Shown here: positions 1-8,095 of the stretch, piece after piece
Layout: every line of letters begins with the position of its first letter
How positions within the stretch are numbered: position 1 is the stretch's first letter
Program-made: the position numbers and the translations under genes
The notes under the pieces: generated by a model
The model's database searches: none
Told to the model about the DNA's origin: nothing
Seen by the model: the letters and a program-made list of their open reading frames with translations, nothing else
Source of the DNA: Oscillibacter sp.
GTDB taxonomy: Bacteria > Bacillota > Clostridia > Oscillospirales > Oscillospiraceae
Reading direction: 5' to 3'
DNA length: 41,329 bases
Assembly: GCA_022795445.1 (NCBI GenBank)
Contig: JAAWGR010000018.1
Coordinates: 1-41,329, forward strand

Positions 1-21
1 CGGTAAGGGGAATTTCTGAGC

Positions 22-97
22 TGGAGCGGGCAACGAGGCTCGAACTCGCTACCTCCACCTTGGCAAGGTGGCGCTCTACCAGATGAGCTATGCCCGC
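22..97 (-). tRNA. tRNA-Gly (GCC)
   Basis: Reading the minus strand gives a 76-nt cloverleaf. The acceptor stem is GCGGGCA/TGCCCGC, the discriminator is T and CCA is encoded. The anticodon loop reads CTTGCCAAG, so the anticodon is GCC (Gly). It is the last of four tRNAs visible in a leftward operon, and the transcript probably continues beyond the left edge, since no terminator is seen in positions 1-21. Confidence 0.97.
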
Positions 98-99
98 AA

Positions 100-175
<76 letters not shown>

Positions 176-221
176 AAATTACCCCCCAGGGGCCCGTGAG
201 AAGCAGAACTTCCCACGGATA

Positions 222-298
222 TGGCGACCCGGAACGGGCTCGAACCGTCGACCTCTAGCGTGACAGGCTAGCGTTCTAACCAACTGAACTACCGGGCC
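222..298 (-). tRNA. tRNA-Asp (GTC)
   Basis: A 77-nt minus-strand cloverleaf with acceptor GGCCCGG/CCGGGTC (one G-T pair), discriminator G and encoded CCA. The anticodon loop CCTGTCACG gives anticodon GTC (Asp). Confidence 0.97.
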
Positions 299-327
299 AT
301 TTTAACCGCCCTTCACAAAAAGGGCTA

Positions 328-404
328 TGGTGGGAACAACTGGACTCGAACCAGTGACCCCCTGCTTGTAAGGCAGATGCTCTAACCAGCTGAGCTATGC
401 TCCC
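328..404 (-). tRNA. tRNA-Val (TAC)
   Basis: A 77-nt minus-strand cloverleaf with acceptor GGGAGCA/TGTTCCC, discriminator A and encoded CCA. The anticodon loop CCTTACAAG gives anticodon TAC (Val). It is the first tRNA of the operon; the promoter lies about 45 bp upstream. Confidence 0.97.
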
Positions 405-411
405 AGGCGGC

Positions 412-441
412 TGCCGGCGTTTTTTCAACGCCAAACGGCAA
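412..441 (-). other. leader hairpin of the tRNA operon
   Basis: Between promoter and tRNA-Val the minus strand can fold into a nested hairpin: an outer TGCC/GGCA stem and an inner GGCGTT/AACGCC stem. There is no T-run after it, so it looks like a processing or leader structure rather than a terminator. Confidence 0.45.
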
Positions 442-447
442 GAGTTA

Positions 448-476
448 TTATACGAAAAAAGCCCTGATTTGTCAAG
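448..476 (-). promoter_or_regulatory. sigma-70 type promoter of the tRNA operon
   Basis: Minus strand TTGACA, 17-bp spacer, TATAAT: both hexamers match the housekeeping consensus exactly, as expected for a strongly expressed stable-RNA operon. Confidence 0.9.
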
Positions 477-579
477 AGGGTTCTGCGAAAAATTTCCGGT
501 TTTTTTCCGGCCTAGGCAGATTTTGCCGCCAGCCCTTGTCCTCCAAGGCACGCAAGGAGGTCTTATCGCCTCCTGCTCG

Positions 580-795
580 TTAGCCTCGGACGAGTCCTGT
601 GGAAAATTCCGCGTTGATTTGGGCGATCTCCTTCTTGCCTTCGATATAGGGGCGGTAGATTTCGTCGATCCGTCCGCCGCCGCGGTTATCGCAGCCGCTG
701 CAATAATCACACGCGCCGCCGCAGGCTGACAACGCTTGGGCAACAATTTTTTCCCGTTCTTCACGGGTCGTATCCTTAATCAAAATAGACTTCAT
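580..795 (-). CDS. small Cys-rich conserved protein (71 aa), function unknown
   Basis: The start is the ATG at 795, behind AAAGGAGG about 15 bases upstream. The 71-residue protein begins MKSILIKDTTREEREKIV and carries five cysteines in a tight cluster followed by a glycine run (CGGACDYCSGCDNRGGG, residues about 25-41). The C-terminal half is acidic and ends IAQINAEFSTGLVRG. Small clostridial proteins with this N-terminus and a Cys/Gly centre are common. Some database entries call them purine biosynthesis protein PurH by transfer error, but nothing here resembles PurH. The cysteines could bind metal, which is an inference. No membrane segment or signal peptide is seen. Confidence 0.75.
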   Translation of the reverse strand: MKSILIKDTTREEREKIVAQALSACGGACDYCSGCDNRGGGRIDEIYRPYIEGKKEIAQINAEFSTGLVRG

Positions 796-940
796 TTTGT
801 TTCATAAACCTCCTTTACCCGTGTTTAGCTTGGTTGATTGCCGCAGATTTTATACCGTTGGCTTCTATTTTCATATTCACCTGAAAAGTTAATTTTTCCC
901 AGCTTTCGGAAGGAAGAAAAGGAAGTTTTTCCGGGCAAAC

Positions 941-969
941 TTGATTTGTTCATAGTTTTGCACTATAAT
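941..969 (+). promoter_or_regulatory. promoter of the membrane protein gene at 1047
   Basis: TTGATT, 17-bp spacer, TATAAT on the plus strand, about 78 bp before the start codon. The stretch 796-940 between the two divergent genes holds only A/T-rich DNA, with no further feature that I can support. Confidence 0.75.
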
Positions 970-1046
970 AGAAAAAATTCCTCTGTTTTTCCTTTGTTCA
1001 AAATTTTTTACGTCCCACTTTTGCCGAGTACGAAAGGAGAATCCGA

Positions 1047-2819
1047 ATGGCCTTTATTTTTCGCGGGTTTGACCCCAGCGCCTTTGGCGGCGGCTTCAAC
1101 CCGGCAGGGTTCCAGGGAGACGCCAATCCCCGCCCGAAACGTCCCCGCAAGCCCCGCCGCGCCATCAAAAGCGGCTTCACCCGGACGCTGATCAACCTGG
1201 CGGTTACGCTGGTGGTTGGCCTGGTGTATTTTTACTTCGAGCTTCCTGCCTTGAACTTCCATGCAGAGGAGTTCTATGTGTTTGCATTCCTGCTCTGCAT
1301 TGTCTACTGTGCTTGCGCTGTGTTTACTTCCGGTTTTCAGGGGGACGGCGGCGCAAAGGGTTACTTTAAATTCGTCCGAAAACAGTGTGCAGTACCATTT
1401 TTGGCAGCGGTCCTGCTGACTGCAACGATCGCCTTGGGGGCAATTGCCTCTTGGGTTGTCCTGCGGGCGGGCGCCTACAGCAAATTGCTTCCTTTGGAGG
1501 TCGGTGACTTTACCGCCGAGGTGGAAGAAATTTCTTACGACCAGATCCCGATGCTGGACGACGGTTCCGCTGCCCGCCTGGGCAGCCGGAAGCTGGGCGA
1601 ATTGGCCGATATGGTTTCCCAGTTTGAGATCCTGCCCGACTACACCCAGATCAATTATCGGGGCCGCCCAGTGCGGGTGACCTCCCTGCGGTATGGCGAT
1701 TTGATCAAATGGTTCACCAACCGCGGCAACGGCCTCCCTGCTTATATCATCATTGACATGGTGAGCCAGGAGGCGGAGATCGTCCGTCTCAGCGAAGGCA
1801 TGAAGTATACCACTGCCGAACATTTCGGCCGGAACCTGTACCGGCATCTGCGGTTTCACTACCCTACCATGATGTTTGACGAGCCGGTTTTTGAGATCAA
1901 TGAGGAGGGGACGCCGTATTGGATCTGTCCCCGCATTGTCCGCACCATTGGCCTGTTCGGCGGAACGGACGTCAAGGGCGCGGTACTGGTGAATGCGGTC
2001 AGCGGCGAGCACGCGTATTACGAACAGGTGCCCGGTTGGGTCGACCACCTGTACTCTGATGGAATCATTATCCAGCAATACGATTTCTATGGCATGTACC
2101 ACAACGGTTTCCTGAACTCCATCTTCGGGCAGAAAGATGTGACTGTCACCACGGATGGCTCCAACTACCTGGCAATCGACGACGATGTGTATATGTACAC
2201 CGGCATTACCTCCGTCACCTCCGACGAGTCGAACATCGGCTTCATCCTCTCCAACCAGCGAACAAAAGAGACCCGTTTTTACGCGATTGCAGGCGCGGAG
2301 GAATATTCAGCCAAGGCCTCCGCGGAAAGCCAGGTGCAGCAGATGCGGTATGAAGCCACCTTCCCGCTGCTGCTCAACATTGCGAACCAGCCCACATATT
2401 TCATGGCTCTCAAGGGCGGGGACGGCCTTGTTAAAATGTTTGCCATGGTCAACGTCCAGCAGTATGACATCGTTTCCACCGGTTCCACCGTTGCCGATTG
2501 CGAAAACAATTACCGCCAGACCCTGGCCCACCGCGGCCTGGTCGGCGCGGGACAGCAGACCGCCGTCTCCGGCGAGGCCCAGCAGCAAAGCGGCAAGATC
2601 ATTGAAATCCGCAGCGCAGTCATCGATGGCAACACCCATTACTACGTCCGGATGGAAGGCAGCTTGGGTTATCTGGACTTCAACGCGGCCGACGTTCCTA
2701 CCGCTGTGCTGCTGAATGTAAACGACAAAATCCGCTACACCTACGTCCTGGATAGTGCCGAATTCCCCGAGCAGGGGATTATCCCAGCCACGGCGTTTGA
2801 ATACGAGGAGGGGGAATAA
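1047..2819 (+). CDS. large membrane-anchored protein of unknown function (590 aa)
   Basis: Start ATG at 1047 with AAAGGAG nine bases upstream. The N-terminus (residues 1-45) is cytoplasmic in character: Gly/Phe-rich and then a basic Pro/Arg/Lys stretch. Three hydrophobic segments follow at about 49-67, 76-96 and 114-136. The remaining 440 residues are soluble in character, rich in aromatic residues and beta-like, and are predicted to lie outside the membrane if the third segment exits outward. I do not recognise a named family. The gene has its own promoter and ends 7 bp from the convergent PhzF-like gene with no clear terminator between them. Confidence 0.8.
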   Translation: MAFIFRGFDPSAFGGGFNPAGFQGDANPRPKRPRKPRRAIKSGFTRTLINLAVTLVVGLVYFYFELPALNFHAEEFYVFAFLLCIVYCACAVFTSGFQGDGGAKGYFKFVRKQCAVPFLAAVLLTATIALGAIASWVVLRAGAYSKLLPLEVGDFTAEVEEISYDQIPMLDDGSAARLGSRKLGELADMVSQFEILPDYTQINYRGRPVRVTSLRYGDLIKWFTNRGNGLPAYIIIDMVSQEAEIVRLSEGMKYTTAEHFGRNLYRHLRFHYPTMMFDEPVFEINEEGTPYWICPRIVRTIGLFGGTDVKGAVLVNAVSGEHAYYEQVPGWVDHLYSDGIIIQQYDFYGMYHNGFLNSIFGQKDVTVTTDGSNYLAIDDDVYMYTGITSVTSDESNIGFILSNQRTKETRFYAIAGAEEYSAKASAESQVQQMRYEATFPLLLNIANQPTYFMALKGGDGLVKMFAMVNVQQYDIVSTGSTVADCENNYRQTLAHRGLVGAGQQTAVSGEAQQQSGKIIEIRSAVIDGNTHYYVRMEGSLGYLDFNAADVPTAVLLNVNDKIRYTYVLDSAEFPEQGIIPATAFEYEEGE

Positions 2820-2826
2820 CCTGCCT

Positions 2827-3687
2827 CTACAGTACGGCCCCCCGCAGCGCCAGTACGGCCCGTCCGCCGATGCGCACAGAAACTTGGCTGTTGGCATCGT
2901 CCAGACGGCTCAGGATTTCCGACGGCTTCCCCATTGCCTCTCCCTGGATAAAACGGTTCTGTGCCCCGGATGCAATGCGTCCGCGGCGGTACAGATAGTA
3001 CGTCAGCGCCCCGTTGGAGGTCCCTGTCGCGGCCTCCTCCGGGATGGCGTACAACGGCGCAAAGTTCCGGCAGTGGGCGGTAACGTCGTCTTCGCCAGGG
3101 CAAAATATGTGGACGCCCACCACCCCATACCGTTCCGACAGGCGGCAGACGGCGGCCGCGTCCTGCTGCGCCCGGTTCAAAATTGCAATTTCCCGGACCG
3201 GAAGCAGGATATCCAGCAATCCGGTGCTGACCGCCTGGGGCGCAAGCCCCTCCGGACGGTCTGCCAGGGTGAGGCCGTAAGCGGCGTACAACTCCGCCTG
3301 TTCTTCCTCCGAAAATGTCCGGCCCTCTGCGGGCGAGGCCATATCCATCCAGACCGACTCCGGCTGGACGTCGATTTTCAAATCTCCCGACCGGGTGTGC
3401 AGTGCGTATTCTCCCGCCGGAACAGCGCCCGCTTCCCGCAGGACGGTAAACGAGGCAATGGTCGCGTGTCCGCAGAGGTCCACCTCCTCCGCCGGAGTGA
3501 AGTACCGGATATGAAAACAATCCCTCCCTGTGCGCCGGACGAAAGCAGTCTCCGAATGCTTGAGTTCTCCTGCAAGACCGCGCATAAAATCCTCTGGCGG
3601 GAAGCGGTCCCCGTCCAGCAGGACGACCCCTGCCTGGTTTCCGGAAAACCGGACGCTGGTGAAGGCGTCTGCTACGAAAAATTCCAT
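2827..3687 (-). CDS. PhzF-family isomerase/epimerase-like protein
   Basis: A 286-residue protein starting at the ATG at 3687, chosen because GGGAGG lies 8 bases upstream; a longer reading frame to 3753 lacks a binding site. The family signatures are present: MEFFVADAFTS at the start, HSETAFV near residue 43 with the catalytic Glu of PhzF, DLCGHATIAS near residue 70 and EEAATGTSNGAL in the second domain. Length matches the usual 260-300. PhzF relatives catalyse proton shifts or epimerisation on small acids, and most, including this one, have no known substrate. Nothing else suggests phenazine synthesis. It lies downstream of kal but a terminator separates them. Confidence 0.88.
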   Translation of the reverse strand: MEFFVADAFTSVRFSGNQAGVVLLDGDRFPPEDFMRGLAGELKHSETAFVRRTGRDCFHIRYFTPAEEVDLCGHATIASFTVLREAGAVPAGEYALHTRSGDLKIDVQPESVWMDMASPAEGRTFSEEEQAELYAAYGLTLADRPEGLAPQAVSTGLLDILLPVREIAILNRAQQDAAAVCRLSERYGVVGVHIFCPGEDDVTAHCRNFAPLYAIPEEAATGTSNGALTYYLYRRGRIASGAQNRFIQGEAMGKPSEILSRLDDANSQVSVRIGGRAVLALRGAVL

Positions 3688-3753
3688 CTGGATAACCTCC
3701 CATTTTTTAGAAAATACCGCCGTGTTTTTGATGGAAGAATCCTCCAAGAGCAA

Positions 3754-3786
3754 AACCGGCCCGATGCGGGATGCACCGGGCCGGTT
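3754..3786 (-). terminator. intrinsic terminator after kal
   Basis: A 10-bp perfect stem, AACCGGCCCG/CGGGCCGGTT, with a 13-base loop. On the minus strand it is followed by TTTT. It lies 22 bp beyond the kal stop codon. The same stem has GTTTTT on the plus side, so it may work in both directions. Confidence 0.75.
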
Positions 3787-3808
3787 GTTTTTGCGGTTTG
3801 ATCAGAAA

Positions 3809-4210
3809 TCAGGGCTGCTTCCGGCTGGCTTCCTTGGGAACAACGCACACGCCTTCCGCAACGCAGACAACGATGGGTTCTTCCAGGAAATCGGCGGCGG
3901 AGGGGCTGATGTCCGGACGGGTGGCGATCACTTTACGGGCCTCGAAGCGCATTTTGCGGGAGGTGTTGCCGATGTGGGTGACTTCGCCGTAAGCCTCGAT
4001 GTAGTCGCCGGCGTACACCGGAGCCTTGAACTCGATGTTGTTGTAGGCGCAGAACAGGCCTTCGTCGCCGTCGGTCAGGATCAGCAGCTCCGTGGCCACG
4101 TCGCCGAACAGGTGGACCATGTGGGCGCCGTCGACAAGGTTGCCGCCGTAATGTGCGTCTTTCGCGGACATGCGGAGGCGGATGGTCGAGGTGTACTTCT
4201 TTTCTGCCAT
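3809..4210 (-). CDS. kal: 3-aminobutyryl-CoA ammonia-lyase
   Basis: A 133-residue hotdog-fold protein. It removes ammonia from L-3-aminobutyryl-CoA to give crotonyl-CoA, the step after Kce in lysine fermentation. The segment [17 protein letters not shown] (residues about 13-29), followed by GDVATELLI and [17 protein letters not shown], closely resembles Kal and the beta-alanyl-CoA ammonia-lyase of Clostridium propionicum. AAGGAG lies 10 bases before the ATG at 4210. It has its own strong promoter and terminator, so it is a single-gene unit, 1.3 kb from kamBC and on the opposite strand. A thioesterase role is less likely given the neighbours. Confidence 0.93.
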   Translation of the reverse strand: MAEKKYTSTIRLRMSAKDAHYGGNLVDGAHMVHLFGDVATELLILTDGDEGLFCAYNNIEFKAPVYAGDYIEAYGEVTHIGNTSRKMRFEARKVIATRPDISPSAADFLEEPIVVCVAEGVCVVPKEASRKQP

Positions 4211-4284
4211 GATGAACCACTCCTTATTTTTGATCAGATTTTCTGGGAGGCCGCTGCGGCCATTCGTCAGATTAACTGCCTGCC

Positions 4285-4313
4285 ATTGTATCCCATGTTT
4301 TTCGTTTTGTCAA
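4285..4313 (-). promoter_or_regulatory. promoter of kal
   Basis: Minus strand TTGACA, 17-bp spacer, TACAAT, about 75 bp upstream of the kal start. It sits directly behind the LysE-type gene (stop at 4317). Confidence 0.82.
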
Positions 4314-4316
4314 CAA

Positions 4317-4928
4317 TTACAGCATATTTTGGAAAAATTGTAAAATCAGCCGCCCGCCGTAAACCAGCAGTACCGCACCGCAAAGCAAGTTGATCAAACG
4401 CAGGATTTTACTGTTGAACCGTGCGGAGAACACTGAGATTACAAGCGTTACGCCGGTAAACCACAGCACGGAGGCCGTCGCTGAACCAAGGACAAGCTGC
4501 ATACCGCCCGCGCCGGGATTTCCGGCCCGGAAGCTACCGAACAGCATCGTGCCGTCAATCAGCGCCTGGGGGTTCAGCCAGGTAACGGCGAACGCCTTCC
4601 ATGCCAGGCGGGGGAGGGGGATGCTCATGTCCAGGCTATGGTCCATGGAGGGCTTTTCCCGCATCAGGCCAAAGCCGATCCACATCACGATCAGCCCGCC
4701 GACGAGCAGCACGGCCAGCTGGAGCCACCGGAACCGCTCCACCACCGCGCCGATGCCGAAGTAGCAGGAAAAACACAAGCTGATGTCAAAGAAAATCACG
4801 ATCAGCGCAATCAAAAGGGCCCGCTTCCGGGGCTGGGTGAGGGCGGAGTTGATGACGAATAGATTCTGCATTCCAATCGGCGCCACGTAGGCCAAGCCGA
4901 TGATGAGACCCTGGAAATAGAGCTGCAT
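4317..4928 (-). CDS. LysE/ArgO-type amino acid exporter
   Basis: A 203-residue protein with about six hydrophobic segments. The N-terminus carries the LysE/ArgO motif VAPIGMQNLFVINSAL (residues 14-29), and WLNPQALIDG lies near the middle. Members export basic amino acids such as lysine or arginine, usually to relieve overload when peptides are consumed. AGGAGG lies 9 bases before the ATG at 4928. A divergent HxlR regulator starts 158 bp away, and the two promoters overlap. Export of lysine beside lysine fermentation genes is odd unless it acts as a safety valve. The substrate is inferred from the family. Confidence 0.88.
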   Translation of the reverse strand: MQLYFQGLIIGLAYVAPIGMQNLFVINSALTQPRKRALLIALIVIFFDISLCFSCYFGIGAVVERFRWLQLAVLLVGGLIVMWIGFGLMREKPSMDHSLDMSIPLPRLAWKAFAVTWLNPQALIDGTMLFGSFRAGNPGAGGMQLVLGSATASVLWFTGVTLVISVFSARFNSKILRLINLLCGAVLLVYGGRLILQFFQNML

Positions 4929-4989
4929 AGAGAAAACCTCCTGTTCAAAAAATGGATGCGGTTGATGGGTTCAACCAAAAAAACGCTTC

Positions 4990-5018
4990 TTGCGGGCGAG
5001 TTCCCGCTGTGGTAGGAT
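4990..5018 (+). promoter_or_regulatory. possible promoter of the HxlR gene
   Basis: TTGCGG, 17-bp spacer, TAGGAT on the plus strand. The match is only fair, but its -10 box overlaps the -10 box of the divergent exporter gene, an arrangement that suits control by the HxlR protein. Confidence 0.4.
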
Positions 5019-5046
5019 GATAGCACAAACCGGCCGTGCCGGGCAA
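5017..5046 (-). promoter_or_regulatory. possible promoter of the LysE-type gene
   Basis: Minus strand TTGCCC, 18-bp spacer, TATCAT, about 90 bp upstream of the exporter start. It overlaps the divergent HxlR promoter by two bases. Confidence 0.5.
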
Positions 5047-5086
5047 GAACGAAGAAAAACCGTAGCAGGTAAGGAGGAACGGACTT

Positions 5087-5413
5087 ATGGCAGTCCCACA
5101 CGAAAACTGTCCCTGTATGGAGACCTGCCCGCTGAACCGTGCGTTAAAGCTGATCGGCGGGAAGTGGAAGATGCAGATCCTCTGTGCCCTCCACAACAAC
5201 GGGCCTACCCGCTATAACCAGCTCAAGCGGAGCCTGGACGGCGTGTCCAACACAGTGCTGGCGTCGGCCCTGCGGGAACTGGAGAAGGATGGGCTTGTCA
5301 TCCGCCGGGAGTACCTGGAGGTTCCCGTCCGAGTGGAATACGAGGCGGCGGAACGCTGTAAGCCCCTCTTTCCGCTGCTGGACGCTTTGGGGGATTGGGC
5401 GGCGTCGTTCTGA
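5087..5413 (+). CDS. HxlR-family winged-helix transcriptional regulator
   Basis: A 108-residue protein with the family pattern: CPLNRALKLIGGKWKMQIL (residues 14-32), then RYNQLKRSLDGVSNTVLASAL as the recognition region and RREYLEVPVRVEYE as the wing. Three cysteines at 8, 10 and 14 are typical of HxlR proteins, some of which sense electrophiles or oxidants through such cysteines. AGGAGG lies 9 bases before the ATG. Its place opposite the LysE-type exporter suggests it controls that gene and itself; the inducer is unknown. Confidence 0.92.
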   Translation: MAVPHENCPCMETCPLNRALKLIGGKWKMQILCALHNNGPTRYNQLKRSLDGVSNTVLASALRELEKDGLVIRREYLEVPVRVEYEAAERCKPLFPLLDALGDWAASF

Positions 5414-5435
5414 CCCTCCGCACCGCTGGAAGCAG

Positions 5436-5464
5436 TTGACAAACGCTTCCGGCGGCTTTATGAT
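5436..5464 (+). promoter_or_regulatory. promoter of kamBC
   Basis: TTGACA, 17-bp spacer, TATGAT, about 45 bp upstream of the kamB start. The leader is too short to hold a riboswitch, so kamBC should be expressed independently of the lysine switch that precedes kce. Confidence 0.78.
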
Positions 5465-5509
5465 GAAAGCACAAAATTCCGCGGACTGCGTGAAAGGAGG
5501 CGCCTCTTT

Positions 5510-6508
5510 TTGAAAAAACTGCTGGCCCCCCTGGTGGGGGATGCGCCGCTGGTGACGGTGATCGGCCTGTGTAAGAACGCGGGCAAGACCACGGCCCTGC
5601 GTCGCCTGATGGTGGAACTGGGGGAGGAGCGCTTGGGCCTGACGTCCGTGGGCCGGGACGGCGAGGCCACCGACCTGGTCACTGGGACGGAAAAACCAGA
5701 CCTGTACATCAAGCAGGGAGACCTGTTTGCTACGGCCCGGGGCATGATGACCCTTTGCGACGTGACATTGGAAGTCGCGGGACTGACCGGCGTTCGGACG
5801 CCCTTGGGAGAAGTGGCCATCTTCCGTGCTCTGTCCGACGGGTATATCCAGCTGGCAGGACCCTCCGCCGCCGGACAGCTGCCGCCCTTGTGCGAACGCT
5901 TCGCCGCCCTGGGGGCCTCCCGTGTGCTGATCGACGGCGCGGCGGGACGCAAATCCCTGGCCGGTGCGGGCGTGGAGGGCACGGCCATCCTCTGCACGGG
6001 GGCCTCCCAGGACCGGGACATGGAGCAGGTGGTTGCCGAGACGGCCCATATCTGCCGCCTGTTTTCCGCCAAGCGACCGGAATCCCCAGGGCTGCGGGCA
6101 GCCCTCGACGGATGTGCCGCCCGCTTCGCTTTGTTCGGCCCGGAGGGGGAGCCGTGGGAACTGCCCGCGGACGAAACCGGCGCGCCCCGTTGGAACAAGC
6201 TGCCTCGGGAACGCTGTATGCTCTGGGCAGCGGGAGGGATCACGGACCCGCTGCTGAAGACTCTGGCCCGCCGGGGCGCGCCTTTGACCCTGGCCGCGGC
6301 GGACGCGACCCATGTGCTGGCGGGCCGTGCGGTGTTGGATTTGTTTACCCGCACTGGCGGGACACTGACTGTGCGCCGCGAACTGCCTTTGGCGGCGGTG
6401 GGAGCGAATCCCTGGTCGGCCTATGGGTGGCACTTTGACCCGAACCGTTTTATCGACGCCCTGCGGCAGGCACTGACGGTGCCGGTGGTGAATGTGAAGG
6501 AGGATTAA
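5510..6508 (+). CDS. kamB: lysine 5,6-aminomutase reactivase subunit KamB
   Basis: A 332-residue protein that starts at a TTG codon at 5510, supported by AAAGGAGG nine bases upstream. A P-loop, GLCKNAGKTT (residues 19-28), marks it as a nucleotide-binding protein. KamB and KamC are conserved partners in lysine fermentation clusters and are thought to reactivate the B12/PLP enzyme KamDE after cofactor damage, by analogy with diol dehydratase reactivases. The stop codon is one base from the kamC start, so the two are translationally coupled. The family assignment rests on the P-loop and the context; the mechanism is inference. Confidence 0.85.
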   Translation: MKKLLAPLVGDAPLVTVIGLCKNAGKTTALRRLMVELGEERLGLTSVGRDGEATDLVTGTEKPDLYIKQGDLFATARGMMTLCDVTLEVAGLTGVRTPLGEVAIFRALSDGYIQLAGPSAAGQLPPLCERFAALGASRVLIDGAAGRKSLAGAGVEGTAILCTGASQDRDMEQVVAETAHICRLFSAKRPESPGLRAALDGCAARFALFGPEGEPWELPADETGAPRWNKLPRERCMLWAAGGITDPLLKTLARRGAPLTLAAADATHVLAGRAVLDLFTRTGGTLTVRRELPLAAVGANPWSAYGWHFDPNRFIDALRQALTVPVVNVKED

Positions 6509-6509
6509 C

Positions 6510-7937
6510 ATGGAACTGACCCTCGAACTGCGGGAAAATGCAGGGCTGCAATGGGTCCTGGACGATTTAACCCCGATGTCGCCCTTCGGGCGGGCTGCCG
6601 CCCGGACGCCTGTGTGGTACGGTCCCGGTGAGGAGGCCGCGCTGGAAAGGGAATTGGACAACGTGGATTTGGCTTTAGGCCTCTGGAAGGCGGCGGACGG
6701 GACGCCGCTGCGCAGGGTGACCCGCTGCCTGCCGCTGTTCCATGATATCCGCGGCTCCCTGGACCGGGACCCGGATAACCCGTTCGACCTGGTGGAGCTG
6801 TTTGAAGTGAAGCACTTCCTTGTGACGCTGGAACAGCTTGCGGAGGCGTACAACGCGCTGACGCCGTTCGCGGGGCTGTCCCTGCGGCCGATGGACGCGG
6901 CGTTGGACCTGCTGGACCCGGAAGGGCGGCGGCTGCCTGCGTTCTCGGTTGTGAATTCGTATCATGAGGGCCTTGCGCCGCTGCGGGAGGAAAAATCCCG
7001 GCTGGAGCGGGAGATCCGGACGGCTGGGGAGGCGGACAAGCCCGCGCTGCTGGAACGCCGCCGGGTGCTGACGGTCCGGGAGGACCAGATGGAGCTGGAA
7101 GTCCGGGCGGTACTGACCAAAAAACTGATGGCCTATCAGACGGAATTCCTGGAAAATATGGAGGCCATTGGGCATATAGATTTACTGCTGGCCAAGGCGC
7201 GGCTGGCACAGCGGAACCGCTGTGTGCGGCCGGAACTTTCCGCTGACGGCGCCCTCGCGCTCCGCGGCCTGCGGCATCCGCAGGTAGAGTCCGACCTCGC
7301 CAAACGGGGGGATGAATTTACGGCGCTGGATTTGAAGCTGGGAGGCGGCTGCACCGTGATTACCGGAGCCAACATGGGCGGCAAAACCGTTTCCCTGCGG
7401 GCGGCGGTACTGAGCCAATTGCTGTTCCAGTGCGGGTACTTTGTGTTTGCGGAATCGGCCAGATTGCCGCTGTTTGAAAACGTGGCGCTGATTCTGGCGG
7501 ACAGCGGACCTGGCGCGGGCGGCTTGTCCTCCTTCGGCCGGGAGGTGCACCTTCTGGATGGATTGCTGCGGCAGGCTGGGGAAGGCCGCTTTTTCCTTGC
7601 GCTGGACGAATTCGCCCGGGGAACAAATCCCCAGGAGGGCGCGGCCCTGGCCCGTGCGCTGGTGCGGCACCTGAACGGGCTGGACTGCGTGGCGCTGATG
7701 ACCACCCATTACGACGGCGTGTCCGACGTGGCGGGAGCCCATTACCAGGTGGCCGGCCTTGTGCGGGAGCTGGAGGGCGACGAACAGGACGACCCCCGCC
7801 GCCGGATTGCCCGGCGGATGGATTACCGGCTGCTGAGCGCCCCTCCCGGCGCGCCTTGCCCAAGAGACGCGCTGCGGGTATGCCGCCTGCTGAAGCTGGA
7901 CCCGGAACTGATGGAGCTGTTCCAGGCCGACTTGTGA
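6510..7937 (+). CDS. kamC: lysine 5,6-aminomutase reactivase ATPase KamC (MutS-like)
   Basis: A 475-residue protein with the ATPase core of MutS: Walker A TGANMGGKT at residues 285-293 and a Walker B region FLALDEFARGTNPQEG near 361-376. A lever-like helical region precedes it (about 155-235). It lacks the mismatch-recognition domain of MutS, and at 475 residues it is far shorter than MutS or MutS2. This short form is a regular member of lysine fermentation clusters, and the accepted role is ATP-driven reactivation of KamDE with KamB. AAGGAGG lies before the ATG at 6510. No terminator was found after it. Confidence 0.88.
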   Translation: MELTLELRENAGLQWVLDDLTPMSPFGRAAARTPVWYGPGEEAALERELDNVDLALGLWKAADGTPLRRVTRCLPLFHDIRGSLDRDPDNPFDLVELFEVKHFLVTLEQLAEAYNALTPFAGLSLRPMDAALDLLDPEGRRLPAFSVVNSYHEGLAPLREEKSRLEREIRTAGEADKPALLERRRVLTVREDQMELEVRAVLTKKLMAYQTEFLENMEAIGHIDLLLAKARLAQRNRCVRPELSADGALALRGLRHPQVESDLAKRGDEFTALDLKLGGGCTVITGANMGGKTVSLRAAVLSQLLFQCGYFVFAESARLPLFENVALILADSGPGAGGLSSFGREVHLLDGLLRQAGEGRFFLALDEFARGTNPQEGAALARALVRHLNGLDCVALMTTHYDGVSDVAGAHYQVAGLVRELEGDEQDDPRRRIARRMDYRLLSAPPGAPCPRDALRVCRLLKLDPELMELFQADL

Positions 7938-8024
7938 AAAATGTGGCAAAAGCGCGTGGAAAGCCCCTAGAAAATTCAGGAAATCCTGCCAGAAAAGTTG
8001 CTTGGAAAAAATTTGGCGAAATAC

Positions 8025-8053
8025 TTGACAAATCTTGAAGGATGCTGTATAGT
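8025..8053 (+). promoter_or_regulatory. promoter of the lysine riboswitch and kce operon
   Basis: TTGACA, 17-bp spacer, TATAGT. Transcription would start near 8060, about 40 bases ahead of the riboswitch P1 helix. The stretch 7938-8024 behind kamC holds only a weak CAGGA/TCCTG inverted repeat. Confidence 0.85.
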
Positions 8054-8095
8054 GATTTTAGTAAAGTTGAACAACTACCACAGCGGTTGTAATTG

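Noticed and set aside
477..579. Terminator for the small Cys-rich gene
   Set aside because: Only a 4-bp CCGG self-pairing and a GGAGG/CCTCC repeat are visible, too weak to call.
5414..5509. Cobalamin or lysine riboswitch ahead of kamB
   Set aside because: The promoter lies about 45 bp from the start codon, so there is no room for an aptamer, and no conserved blocks were seen.
5144..6853. Minus-strand open frame opposite the HxlR gene and kamB
   Set aside because: Low-complexity Ser/Arg/Gln translation that overlaps two well-supported genes.
6510..7937. KamC as a DNA mismatch repair MutS
   Set aside because: Only the ATPase core is present, the mismatch domain is missing, and it is coupled to kamB in a lysine locus.
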